A stretch of DNA of 64,000 bases, taken from Benincasa hispida. Lineage: Eukaryota > Streptophyta > Magnoliopsida > Cucurbitales > Cucurbitaceae. The notes beneath the pieces are model-generated. The model was not told where the DNA came from. It did not search any database and saw nothing but the letters and a program-made list of their open reading frames with translations. Both the position numbers and the translations under genes were made by a program. This document shows, in pieces, positions 50,711 to 61,689 of this stretch (position 1 is the stretch's first letter; every line of letters begins with the position of its first letter). The stretch covers positions 61,542,649-61,606,648 of the forward strand of contig NC_052359.1 of assembly GCF_009727055.1 (NCBI RefSeq), written 5' to 3'.

Positions 50711-51168
50711 AGGTCATCCTGGTGAAATGTAAGTCTTTATTATTAACGACGTTATATAAAGAGACTAACCATTTCGTGGTCCGATCTTATACAAACTCTT
50801 TCTATAGGATACCCCCGCTCCCATATCTCTACATGAATGATTAGGATCAGATCATTTGTAGCACTTTACAACATTTATAACACCTACAAAGCGGGTTGTA
50901 CCCATAGTGTCACCAAGACAAGGTACCTAGCCTTATCCATCTACTACAGATCGTTTAGGTTATTATTTAAACAAGATCCACTTGTATATATCTTAGTTTA
51001 TTGGATTGAGTATATGCTTGTTTAAATTACATGAAATAACCCCGAATCTTAGTTTATTGGATTGAGTATATGCTTATAAGATAACACTTATTTTATTAAT
51101 AACAATATGTTTATCCAAAGTTTACAAACCACGAGATTACAATGAAATTTAGGACACCAATCCCAACA
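50711..51168 (-). mobile_element. 3' LTR of copia C2, proximal part
   Basis: On the minus strand it starts TGTTGGGATTGGTGTCCTAA at 51168, directly after the C2 polypurine tract, and runs to gypsy B. It is the other half of the LTR at 45429-46853. Confidence 0.8.
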
Positions 51169-51183
51169 TTCTTCCACTTATCC
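51169..51183 (-). promoter_or_regulatory. polypurine tract of copia C2
   Basis: On the minus strand GGATAAGTGGAAGAA immediately precedes the LTR. This is the expected second-strand primer position and fixes the orientation of C2. Confidence 0.7.
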
Positions 51184-51385
51184 TAAAGCTTTGGGAGCCT
51201 AATGTACAATACAAAGTACATTATGTGCCACATACTTGTCCTAGACAATGTGCCACATATTCCGTAGACCTAGACTTTCTAGATGACCCTAAATCTTCGT
51301 GACATCCACATCACCTCGATGTAATATCTCCTGAATCAAATGATATTTCCGTTCTATGTGCTTGCCTCTTCGGTGACTCGTAGGT

Positions 51386-53327
51386 TGATGACATGTAGAA
51401 ATGCATGTCATCTTAAGCCTTTACTTAGAATTATGAGGGCTGTTAAGTAGAATATGCGACAATTATGTTAGGAATTCATGAGAAAATGAGCTTGTGTCGT
51501 TCAACATGAGGAATCTCGGCTAACCCAATATTATGCGTTATTATGCGTTCAATGTTCTATTTTTGTAGCTAACGCAGGAAATGGACGCAAACGCGGAAAT
51601 CAGACTACCGCATAGACGATCGCACGAGGAGAAACTTTCCATCGCAAAGGCGAACACGTTCGATCAACGCATGGATGTTGCGGTAATCAAAGCAAAAGAT
51701 GATGTTGACATTTCACCTACCACGTCGTTAGCAGTAGAGATTCAGAAAGGACTAAACGCACCACGAACGTCAGAATCAGAGCAGTCCATTAATGCTGTTG
51801 GTGATCCAAGCTCTATATAAAGAAGCTGATGAGTAGAATTCCAACTTATCTGGGGATTACCCCTGCAACCCACGGTTTTCCTTGCGATATAGACAAATGC
51901 GTGAGAAGAAGCTTAAGAGTTCTTCACCTCCTTCATCCATTCCAAGTGACGATCGGAGCTTTCGACCGGAGCTAGATCTCGGGAGAGTCAGCTCCACCAC
52001 CCATCCATGGCACCATCGGCAGCCTTGACGCACATCCGCTGGAAGTAAGTCTTTGCTTCCAGTTGGTCATTTCATTTTCTCTTCTTTTCTTATATTGTAT
52101 TGTATTACATTTTGTGACTAAGGAAGTTATACATTATGTGTTCAATGCATTTCTGTGTTTCCTTCGATTCCATCTCCACTTTTCTTTACTTAGAATCCAT
52201 AACTTCATTGCATCACTTAGTGAGATTGCCAGAGTATTGCATACTTAGTCATGTGGATTAGAGATATGAAGCATGTAGCAATCCATCGGAAGGTGTGTGT
52301 TGCGTGAGTGTGTGAGAAAACCTTATTTTCTTAGTGTGAAGTTGTAGCGCGCTTGTCCATGAGTAGAGTTAGCAACAACTAACTACCCGGGAGGGTAAGT
52401 GATTGGTCGCATTAAGCAATGTAAGAAAGTATTCACTAGGAATAGGAATAATCCTACGTTAGCCAAGTTCATGCGGTTACTTTGTCTTATGTATGCGTCC
52501 ATTTCACCTTTAGAGCTACTCGGGAGAGAGTCTAAAGAAAGAACCTGACTCAAGAGAGCTAGGTTAGAATCGATGCTCGGAAGAGCTAGATTAGGTTTGC
52601 ATAAGCAAGATTGAAGACTTAGGAATAAGTTCCATTTGCTATCACACAGCGTATGCACCTTACAGATAGGATATTGCATGCATCTAGGAACTATGATATG
52701 GTGGTGATATGCGGCCATCACGCTCATGCGACGAAAGCACGTGAGTGGGTTATAGGGGTTTAGGCTGGCATAAGCTTCTAGGCACTTTCGCATGTCCATT
52801 GCATACGTCCTAGAGGTAGGCTCAAGTGTGTGTACCATGAGCGCATGGCTTGTGTTGACTAAGGTTGCTGTTGCGGTCACTCTTAAGTATTGCAATGAAG
52901 ACATCTCCACATTTTATCTATTTTCCCATTCATTCACTTCATGTCAAAAGTTGTCGCATCTCTACCTCTCATTCTCATTCTCATTGCGTTATCTGTTAGC
53001 TAGGAGTAGGAGTAGTGTTAGCTTAACAACCCCTCCAACATTCTTTTATTTAACCTTCGCATGCACATAACCGCATTCGCCTAGATACATGTCCCTGAGT
53101 TCGACCTTGGATCACCCGAGAAACTTGTATTCACGTTATACTTGGCGTGAGCGCAAGAAAACTTGTGACAGGATGCATGGTCATTACATTCATTTGTTAA
53201 CGCATAGTTATTCCAACGCATGATCATCAATGCATGACAATCAACGCATACCTTAAGAACATGCATCGCATATTGCGTCCATGAAATTTTAGTTGTTGAG
53301 TAATTGACCTCTAATTTCCCGTCATCA
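51386..53327 (+). mobile_element. solo gypsy LTR inserted in the RNase H region of C2
   Basis: A 1942-base LTR with perfect terminal inverted heptamers TGATGAC and GTCATCA. It is flanked by TAGGT (51381-51385) and TAGGC (53328-53332), a five-base duplication with one difference. The C2 sequence becomes collinear with the uninterrupted copy at 63821-63870 once it is removed. A TATA-like CTCTATATAAAG is at about 51810. No internal sequence remains. The orientation is taken from similarity to element A. Confidence 0.85.
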
Positions 53328-53505
53328 TAGGCTCCTAAGAATTTGCCACAACACCACTGTTATCACAATTAAGTTTGATGGGCAAAGACATATTTGGAAC
53401 AACTTCCAAATGAGTAAGCCAAACAGTCTCTTTAGCAGCTTCACAAGCAGCTACCTATTTGACTTCCATAATGGAGTCTGAGATGCATTCTTGCTTGATG
53501 CTTCG

Positions 53506-54689
53506 TCATATTATAGCTCCTCCATTCAGAGTAAACACTGGCCCTAGTGTGGATTTCCTAGAATCCCGATCAATCTGAAAGTCAAAATCTGTGTATCCTG
53601 TAAGGATCAAATCCTTATCTCTATACACGAGCATATAGTCCCTCGTTCTCCAAAGATACTTGAGGATCGTTTTAACCACCATCCAGTGATCTAATCCTGG
53701 ATTGGATTGATAACGACTGATAATCTCTACTATATAGCAAAGTTCAGGTCTAGTACATAATATTGCATACATAAGGCTGCCAACAGTCAATGCATAAGGA
53801 ATTCGTCTCATTTCCTTAAACTCTTAAGAGTCTTAGGACAATATTTCTTAGACAAAACAATTCCATGCCTAAAAGGTAATAAACTCTTCTTGGAACTGTG
53901 CATCGAATATCTGACAAGCATCTTGTCAATATATGATGCCTGAGACAAGATCAACCTTTTGTTCTTACGATCCCTTATAATTTGGATCCTTAGAACAAAC
54001 TGTGCCTCTCCCAAATCTTTCATTTGGAATTGGGTGGCTAGCCATATTTTTACATGAGTCAGTAAAACTACGTCATTTTCAATGAGGAGGATATCATCCA
54101 CATATAGCACGATGAAAGCTATTGAGCTGTTGATGATTTTCTTGTAAACACAAGGCTCATTAACATTCTGATCCAAGTCATAAAATTTGATCACAATATC
54201 AATTCTTATATTCCAAGACCAAGATGCTTGTTTCAGTCCATAAATGGACCGATTAAGCTTGCAAACCTTTTGCTCTTGATCTTGTTCAATGAATCCTTCC
54301 GATTGAATCATGTAGATGGTCTCCTCAAGATTACCATTCAAAAAGGCAGTATTGATGTTCATTTGCCATATCTCATAGTCATAATATATGGCTATGGACA
54401 AGAGAATCCTAATAAACTTTAATATGACAACAGGTGAGAAAGTTTCTTCATAGTCCACTCCCTCAACCTAGGTATAACCCTTTGCCACAAGTCTAGCTTT
54501 AAAGGTCTATACCTTTCCATCTACACCTCTTTTCCTCTTATAAATCCATTTACAACCTATAGATTTTACCCCATCAGGTTGGTCTACAAGCTCCCAGATA
54601 GAATTGAAGTACATGGACTCCATTTCTTGATTCATGGCTTTAATCCATTCATCCTTGTCAACATCTTCCATTTCTTGTTTATAAGACAA
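53506..54689 (-). pseudogene. C2 reverse transcriptase and RNase H linker
   Basis: In two overlapping frames. 54689-54507 gives DEWIKAMNQEMESMYFNSIW, the usual start of copia RVT_2. 53808-54458 gives MDYEETFSPVV, then the block ending AFLNGNLEETIYM, IYGLKQASWSW and the intact catalytic box VLYVDDILLIEN. 53811-53506 gives RIPYALTVGSLMYAI and GYTDFDFQIDRDSRKST. Stops between these parts prevent a full polyprotein. The catalytic residues are kept, unlike C1. Confidence 0.85.
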
Positions 54690-54850
54690 TGGATCCTCAA
54701 CACCATTATTTGTTATGATGTTTGGGCTTCTGTTAAACCCATGTAGCGTACAGGTGGGTTCACAACCCTCCCACTACGTCGAGGCAATCTCAACTCTTGA
54801 GATGGATGACTAGATGAATTGAAATCAACAACCCTTATTGATCTATAAGT

Positions 54851-56061
54851 CTATTCAACAACTCTTGTTGAAGTCTCAATAGTCTCACTAGAAATCTCAC
54901 TTGAAACAAGTTTACTTCGTAGTTTATGATCCCTTATGTGGTATTCTTCCAAGAAGGTAGCGTTTGTCGATACAAACACTTTATTCTCACTTGGATCATA
55001 GAAGTATCCACCTCTCGTTTCCTTGGGGTAACCTACAAATATGCATGCTTTTGAATGAGGTCCCAACTTTTTGGGATTTGAAATTAGCATATAGGCTGGA
55101 TATCCCCAAATCCTAAAGTGGCATAAACTACCTTTACGGCCTCTCTATAACACAAAAGGTGTTTCAGAAACACTTTTTAAGGGAACGTTGTTCAAAATAT
55201 AAACTGCAGTCTCTACTGCATATCCCCAAATTGAATCAGGAAGATGATCATAACTAATCATAGACCGAACTATGTCCAACAGGGTTCTGTTTCTCCTTTT
55301 TGATAGACCATTCCACTGAGATGTACCTGGGGCTGAGAGTTGGGATGTGATTCCATGTTCTATCATATAGTTTTGGAATCTTAAGTCTATATACTCTTCA
55401 CCACGATCAGATCATAGTACTTCTTTTTTTTTTTTTTAATCTTTTTGCCTAATAAGTTTTCAACTTCAGCCTTGTACTCCTTGAACTTTTCAAGAGCTTC
55501 AGACTTATGTTGCATTAGGTATAGATACCCAAATCTAGAATAATCATCTATGAAAGAGATGAAATATTCATATCCACCTCGTGCCCTTACGTTCACCGGA
55601 CCACAGAGGTCTGAATGTATAAGCTCTAAGGTTTCTTTGGCTCTATAACCTTTTCCAGTAAAAGGTCGTTTGGTCATTTTTCCTTCAAGGCCTGACTTAT
55701 ATACTGGTAAAGATTTTTCTTCTAAACCATTTAGAAGTCCACTTTTTATCAACTTCTCAATCCTATTAAGATTAATGTGATCTAACCTTAGATGCCAAAT
55801 ATCGGCATTTTCTTTAGGAGAAATTCTTGGTCTTTTTACAGTTGTTTTGAACATTTCAGTATTGAGCATAGCTTTTATGACTAACGGCCTCAGTACATAC
55901 AAGTTATTTTCCATTGAACCAAAACATAACTCCATTTCATTCTTAAAAATAAAAATTTTATTCTCATAGAAGGATATGGAATAATTTTGTTCAATCAAAC
56001 AGGAAATAGAAATCAGGCTCCTCTTGATATGAGGAACTACATATACGTTATCTAATAACAT
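54851..56061 (-). pseudogene. C2 integrase and pre-integrase region
   Basis: Minus strand 56061-55387 has WHLRLDHINLNRIEKL (HHCC-type zinc region), ETLELIHSDLCGP and FIDDYSRFGYLYLMQHKSEA. 55366-55145 has GITSQLSAPGTSQWNGLSKR and MISYDHLPDSIWGYAVETAV. 55090-54851 has KACIFVGYPKETRGGYFYDP. The expected CxxC of the zinc region is altered (VYKSGLEGK in place of CxSCLxGK), and frameshifts split it. Confidence 0.85.
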
Positions 56062-56075
56062 ATGTCATTTCTTGT

Positions 56076-56829
56076 CTAAAATAACTTAAGCTTGCCTATA
56101 ACAACAGCTGAAACGACCTCATTAGTACCGACTCTAAGAGTCATCTGTTCAGCATCCAACTGTTTCCAAGAAATAAATCCTTGATGGGAAGAACACACGT
56201 AGTTAGTAACTCCTAAATCAATTATCCAGGCAGAATCATCATTCTCTATTAAGTATATCTCCAAGACAAATAAATCATATTTATTTTCTTTGGAGTTCTT
56301 CCTTTTTTAGAGAGTAATGGGATCAGCTCCAAATCCCAAATCATAAACTCCAAATTTCATTTCAAAGGACAATCCTCGTCGATGAACTTCATCAGAGTTG
56401 GCAACAATTGCTTTCTTTGTTAGTCTCTTGATATTCAATATGGACTGGAGATTATCTTGGGAAATGACAATACTGGTTTCATTGTCATCAATCCCGTTTT
56501 GTTTGAATAGTGAGAATTTTCGTTCAAACAATTCTCGCATTGGTTCCATGATCTCATGTGCAATGACCATGTTCTCAAACCTTTTGGACAACACATCAAG
56601 TATGCTTGACAAAATGCAAACTCGGGCATTCGTATTAGCCTTTGTCCACACCTCATATGCATTACCAACATTTCATGGTGCATCAGGGGTTGGGACTTGA
56701 GGATAATCCTCATTCATGACAATTTCAAGGTCATTTACTAGGAAAAACGTTTTAATGGTTTCTTTCCACGTCGTGTATTTGAAATTGGTCAAACTAAAAA
56801 AGGAAACTAATGGGAATACACTATTTGAC
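56076..56829 (-). pseudogene. C2 protease and gag region
   Basis: Minus strand 56264-56076 reads SAWIIDLGVTNYVCSSHQGF; copia proteases have WxxDSGA(S/T), so the aspartate is kept but the following residues changed. 56651-56307 is gag-like without a visible zinc knuckle. The gag start is likely the ATG at about 56829, only 24 bases from the neighbouring LTR end. Confidence 0.65.
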
Positions 56830-56852
56830 ATATTTGCTGAAAAAACAAACAC

Positions 56853-59002
56853 ATTGATCTGAAGAAACTCTTAACGAAGAGCATCCATGAGCGCGTTCGG
56901 ATCTTTCCGATTTCATTGTGACCGAAATACAATACATACATTCTAATAGACAGTTATGCACAATACACTAATTAAAGTCATGCTTTGAACACTAAAATAC
57001 AAGGGAAAGAGTTTTCATACCAGTTGAAGACCCTCTTCAAGGTTTTGAAACCTTACAAAGCGGAAGAAACTCTACGCACACTCTATCGCCTAGCAATCTA
57101 GTCGACTGTAGTAGCATGATCGTCTACAGGAATGGCAGAAACACGAACAGTCACGAACAAGTGAACACAGCGGGGACGACACCACCGAAATAGAGCCCTT
57201 GGTATTCTCTGAGTGAGAATCCAAAGTGTGGTCTTTGGTGAATTTGGTAGAGGTTGGAGAAATAGCAAATTGTGTAGACGATAAGCAAGTGGGAGAGAAA
57301 AAGAGCTATCGTATAACTATGTGCTTATTGTTTAGAAGAAGCTACACGATCGTGTAGGTTTTACTAAACGATCGTTTAGTAAATGGTAGACGATCGTTTA
57401 GAAAACACGACATACAATGCGATTGTTTAAGAAAGTTAAGAGATCGTTTAGGAACTAACGTGCGATCATTTAGGTGCTGGCGTGCGATCTTTAGGCGATG
57501 AGCGACTGTCGTATAGGCCCTCAAACTATGTGATCGTTACATTTTCACACCGATGCCAATTTTTTCGAACCTTACAAAATGAAACAAATTTTCATTTTAT
57601 TCTTCGATTACAATAACCGACTTCGGCTGCTCCCACTAACGCATGTCCGAGAGAAGTTTTATGCCAATTATCATATAATTAACCAATTTAATAATTAATG
57701 AACATAATCATATTATATTCTTACCCTATAGTTTGATATCAAATATCTACTATATTAATTTCTCCTCTACTTGATATAAATCATATTTATATCTAATTTC
57801 CTCCAAAATAATGTATCTCATACATTTAGTCAATTATATCATATATAATTAACAAGTTCAATTATATCATATATAATCGAACTCCCTCTTATCAATTTGA
57901 ACATTTGAAACTGACCCAAACACTGATTCTCGACTTTATCCAAGCTACCCAGGAGACTAATGGACCTGTGGCTTGAAGCTCCAACAGTTCGTGAATAGCT
58001 AACTAAACTCTTAAGCCCGAGATCCACCATCCGTTAACTGTCAGGCATTCCACTAAAGACCAACAGCTAAACTCTTCTTACCACAAATATATTTTTGTGT
58101 CCATTGAATATAACCAATCATGAATACGATGATCCTTCACAGATGCTCGTAAGTACAGTTGGGCCAATTTACCATTTTGCCCCTGTAGTTACATCTCACT
58201 CCTTAAGTACCACTGATTCCTCTAATGAACAATACAACATAGTCCAGCTATGTGTGAGCACCTCTCGAGCCAAAAGAAGGTGTGTGGCGCCACATCGTTC
58301 AAGCCCTGGAATCAGCCCTTAAGGGAGCTATCTATCTACTTACTCCTGCTTCGGGGAAGGAGTGAATTTCATCTTGTGTAGTTGAGTTCCCAGCTCCCAA
58401 GTCAGACGAATCCCCAAAATGGTAGGTTTGAATTGGCGACCTGGCCACTCGCACCCATTCAAATCAAAGAACCGCCTTCAATGGTAGGAGTTCCCAACTC
58501 ACTCGGGATTGAGGTCATGTTACCTATGGCAATCCTAGTGAAATGAAGCCTCTGTCATGAACGGTGTTATATAACGAAACGTTAACACTTCATGGTCAGG
58601 TCTTATAAAAACTCTTTGTATTAGGACGACGCCGCTCACATGTCCCCTACGCGAATGATCCGGATCAGACCATCTGTGACAAGTCAAAACACTTGTGACC
58701 ATTCCACAAAGCGGGCCGTATCCATAGCATTTCCAGGATAAGGTTTCCCTCCCATATCTATATACTACAGACCATCTTGGTTATCACTCAAGACATGATC
58801 CACTTGTATGTCACCACATAGATGCTTAAGTTACATACAGATAACCAGGGATTTTATGTTTATTGGTTTGTGGTAAAGCAAATAAAACATACAACAGAGC
58901 AACAAACAAGATGTGAAGTACATATCATATATTATACAACACAAGCGTTCTACAAACTATTTACAAACTACAGGACACGAGACTTTAGGGCATCAACCCC
59001 TT
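56853..59002 (-). mobile_element. 3' LTR of copia C3
   Basis: On the plus strand it begins TGAAGAAACTC and ends CATCAACCCC. On the minus strand the start reads GGGGTTGATGCCCTAAAG, related to the LTR at 34598, with the first bases changed. It lies between the C3 pol end and the C2 gag, so C3 seems inserted upstream of the C2 gag. It contains an ACGATCGT-rich repeat cluster at about 57325-57530. Confidence 0.7.
57325..57530. repeat. cluster of CGATCGTTTAG palindromic repeats in the C3 LTR
   Basis: About nine variants of the motif ACGATCGTTTAG or its palindrome TAAACGATCGTTTA lie within 200 bases, spaced irregularly at about 18-30 bases. Weaker versions are in the solo LTR at 44565-44725. Related arrays occur in the C3 leader. 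Confidence 0.65.
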
Positions 59003-59285
59003 TCCCACTTGTCCTAAAGCGAAGTGGGGTGTACATACAACTAGTACAAAACAATAAACTAGGGCATAAAAGCCTAGTACAAGAAAATCTTCCACTTGCC
59101 CTAGTCCAACCGTGGGCGATCCTGTGGGCCCATGCTCCGTAGGTGACCCTCAAACACTGTAGTTGTTAGAGCCTTTATAAACGAGTCAGCAATATTGTTC
59201 TCCGAATCGATCTTCGTGACGATCACGTCCTCTCGATGCATTATCTCGCGGATCAGATGATACTTCCGCTCTATGTGTTTGTCGC
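59003..59285 (-). pseudogene. C3 polypurine tract and RNase H C-terminal end
   Basis: The minus strand has the same order of blocks as C1 32880-33060 and C4 63640-63830 (corresponding to TDPLTKAL-like copia ends). At about 59286 it changes abruptly to leader sequence. Hence nearly all of gag and pol is deleted from C3. Confidence 0.7.
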
Positions 59286-59812
59286 GCTTATAGAAAATCT
59301 ATCTAATTCACCTTTCCAGGTAGGTTCCCAGGTAGGGGTATTCCATTTCCGTCATTTTAAGTACTGCAACCTAGCCAGAACCCACCTTAGACAAAAGGTC
59401 CCTTATAGATATATTTGCTACAAATTTAATCTTTTATTGAAATCAATTTAATCCTATTAAACCGATTAAAAAAGATTAATCTAATTTCTAATCATTAGAA
59501 ATTTGTGAACTTAGGTCTATGTGAACCATATTTTAAAAAATGATTTCACTTAAGTTTGCATGCAACTCTTAGTTATTGATTTTAATTTCTAATTTCATTT
59601 ATTTATAACTCTTATAAAGTAAATGAAAACAAATTAAGACTTGCATTGCATCGAATGACATACTTTATAAAATTATAACATTTATAAGATTATCTAAAGT
59701 AATGTCATGCATCATACAATGTTCATTTCATCACTGCATATACATAACACTTACATATATCAAGGCAACGAAATTAAATAACATACATTCCATGCATACA
59801 TTCAAACAATAT

Positions 59813-60283
59813 ATTATAAAAATTATAATATAAATGATGCATGGCTATGTTATTTATGCATGCAAGCATGTAGTATAACACTTATATTATATGATGCATG
59901 AGCATGCGATAAAACTAAATCCTGAGCGCTCGCGCGCGCGCACACACACACACATATATATTATAACACTTATAATATAAATGATGCATGGCTATGTTAT
60001 TTATGCATGCAAGCATGTAGTATAACACTTATATTATATGATGCATGAGCATGCGATAAAACTAAATCCTGAGCGCTCGCGCGCGCGCACACACACACAC
60101 ATATATATTATAACACTTATAATATAAATGATGCATGGCTATGTTATTTATGCATGCAAGCATGTAGTATAACACTTATATTATATGATGCATGAGCATG
60201 CGATAAAACTAAATCCTGAGCGCTCGCGCGCGCGCACACACACACACATATATATTATAACACTTATAATATAAATGATGCAT
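59813..60283. repeat. 147-bp tandem repeat, three identical units plus partial ones
   Basis: The word CCTGAGCGCT starts at 59921, 60068 and 60215, exactly 147 bases apart. The unit from 59921 and the unit from 60068 are identical throughout. Sequence before 59921 and after 60215 belongs to further partial units. Each unit contains GCGCTCGCGCGCGCGC followed by (CA)n and (TA)n, an alternating purine-pyrimidine tract of about 35 bases. Confidence 0.95.
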
Positions 60284-60791
60284 GAAAATAAATGTATAAC
60301 CGATGGTGGGTTTTAAAACTATATGACATATAATATTAAACATACATCGCATGTATATTTACACTAACAGTTGATGGACCGGGATATGACACCTAAAAGG
60401 AAATTCAAAAGGCTAACTATTACAAAAAAAAAAGAGTCAATCGGTTCGAAACAGGTGAACCGGGTCTTGAACCGCTCGAACCGAACTGCCATTCAATGAA
60501 CCACCTTGCAGCTGATCGTGTAGCAAATGAACTATGCGATCAAGTCAAGGCTCAACTTCCTGGCCAACGCTTGCAATCATTTGGCTGCATACCTCCTTCA
60601 AACAGTGCATCGCCCAACCTTGGCCAATGCACAACTCAACTTGAGGCTATCGCGTCCTTCCCACGGTTGCAAGCCTAAGACCATCACAAACTTCATCACA
60701 TGCTGCCTAGCTTCATCGCATAGCTCCAATGCATATCGTAGGAGAGTGTACTATCATGTAGCAGAAAACTATGCGATCAAGTAGGAACGAC

Positions 60792-60924
60792 TGCACGATC
60801 GCGTAGCAAGCATCTACACGATCTTGTAGCAAATGCTATACGATCGTATAGCTCTTGCTATGCAATCTTGTAGCTAATACTATACGATCGTGTAGCTCTT
60901 GCTATGCGATCTTGTAGCTTTAAC
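60792..60924. repeat. 22-bp palindromic repeat array, six copies
   Basis: Units start at 60792, 60815, 60837, 60859, 60881 and 60903. The core alternates between TATACGATCGTGTAGCTCTT and TATGCGATCTTGTAGC forms, giving a higher-order two-unit (44-base) pattern. Looser copies extend upstream to about 60515. Confidence 0.85.
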
Positions 60925-61227
60925 TTCTCCATCGAAACTGTGCTCTGCAACCTTTCTTTGAATCTTCCCGAGAAGAGCACGAGCGACTAAAACTTACAAA
61001 TTACAGACTCAATTGTAAGATTAATGCTAAAAAAATGCAGGGGCCTTTACAGACCAAATTTGTAAACAAAGAAAGCCTTAAAATTAAGTATCCTATCCCA
61101 AAACATCCATCAACAAAACCACATTCATCGCCATTCATCGCATGAACTTGAATGTAGAATATAAAACCCACCATTACTGTAAAATCGATTCAATAAAACG
61201 AATGAAATTTGGAATCAGAAACCTACA

Positions 61228-61244
61228 ACCTGGATATGATACCA
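61228..61244 (-). promoter_or_regulatory. initiator Met tRNA primer-binding site, copia C3
   Basis: On the minus strand TGGTATCATATCCAGGT, two changes from the canonical TGGTATCAGAGCCAGGT, two bases after the LTR end at 61247. Confidence 0.8.
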
Positions 61245-61246
61245 AT

Positions 61247-61689
61247 TGAAGGAAATTTTTGACAAAATTCCTTTGAGAGGAAGCAAAGTTCGTCCTAAAT
61301 TCCATTTTTATTGAATATAAATTTTACAGTAAAACAATAAGATATGCATCTTCTTAAAATTATAGCATGCTTTAAATAAAATACATAGGGTTTCAGGAAC
61401 CCTTACTTTTGAAGAACCCTTTCTTTAAGAATTCCCTCGTACAAGCCACGAATAGAACTCCTTTTCCACACGGATCTTCTTCTTTAAGAACGGACATCAC
61501 CATTTGAGAACCCTCTGTATTTTGTTGGGATAAAGGATTCTAGCAAGAGTTGTGGGCTTTGTTTGAATCCTTGGAAGATGGAAAAAGATGGAGAGGAGGA
61601 GAGGCAAGAGAAAAACTTTTCTTCTCTGTAAACTTTTTCTTGGAGAGAACTCTTCTCTCAGAGCCAATTGAGGAAGAAGATGAAAAATT
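61247..61689 (-). mobile_element. 5' LTR of copia C3, terminal part only
   Basis: The 443 bases next to the primer site correspond to the last part of the LTR. It then stops, and a complete LTR end begins again at 61690. So two diverged copies of the same LTR end stand head to tail, as expected if C4 was inserted into this LTR. Confidence 0.75.

Larger units (their letters stand above)
51169..56829 (-). mobile_element. Ty1/copia element C2, internal region (interrupted by a solo LTR)
   Basis: The best preserved copia element here. In minus-strand order: gag (56829-56307), protease (56264-56076), integrase (56061-54851), reverse transcriptase (54689-53808), RNase H (53811 to about 53333, then 51380 to about 51190). 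The RNase H region is split by a solo gypsy LTR (51386-53327). The 5' leader and primer site are not adjacent, because another LTR begins at 56853. Confidence 0.85.
59286..61227 (-). mobile_element. C3 5' leader (noncoding, repeat-rich)
   Basis: Related to the C1 leader for 59286-59810. It contains the 147-bp tandem repeats (59813-60283) and the 22-bp array (60792-60924). The small plus-strand frames at 60496-60784 have no recognisable domain. It ends at the primer site. Confidence 0.7.

Noticed and set aside
59921..60283. CRISPR-like regular repeats
   Set aside because: The units are contiguous 147-bp tandem copies without unique spacers, in a plant retrotransposon.
60496..60784. Two small plus-strand frames of 60 and 85 codons
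   Set aside because: They lie in the repeat-rich C3 leader, overlap each other and have no recognisable domain.
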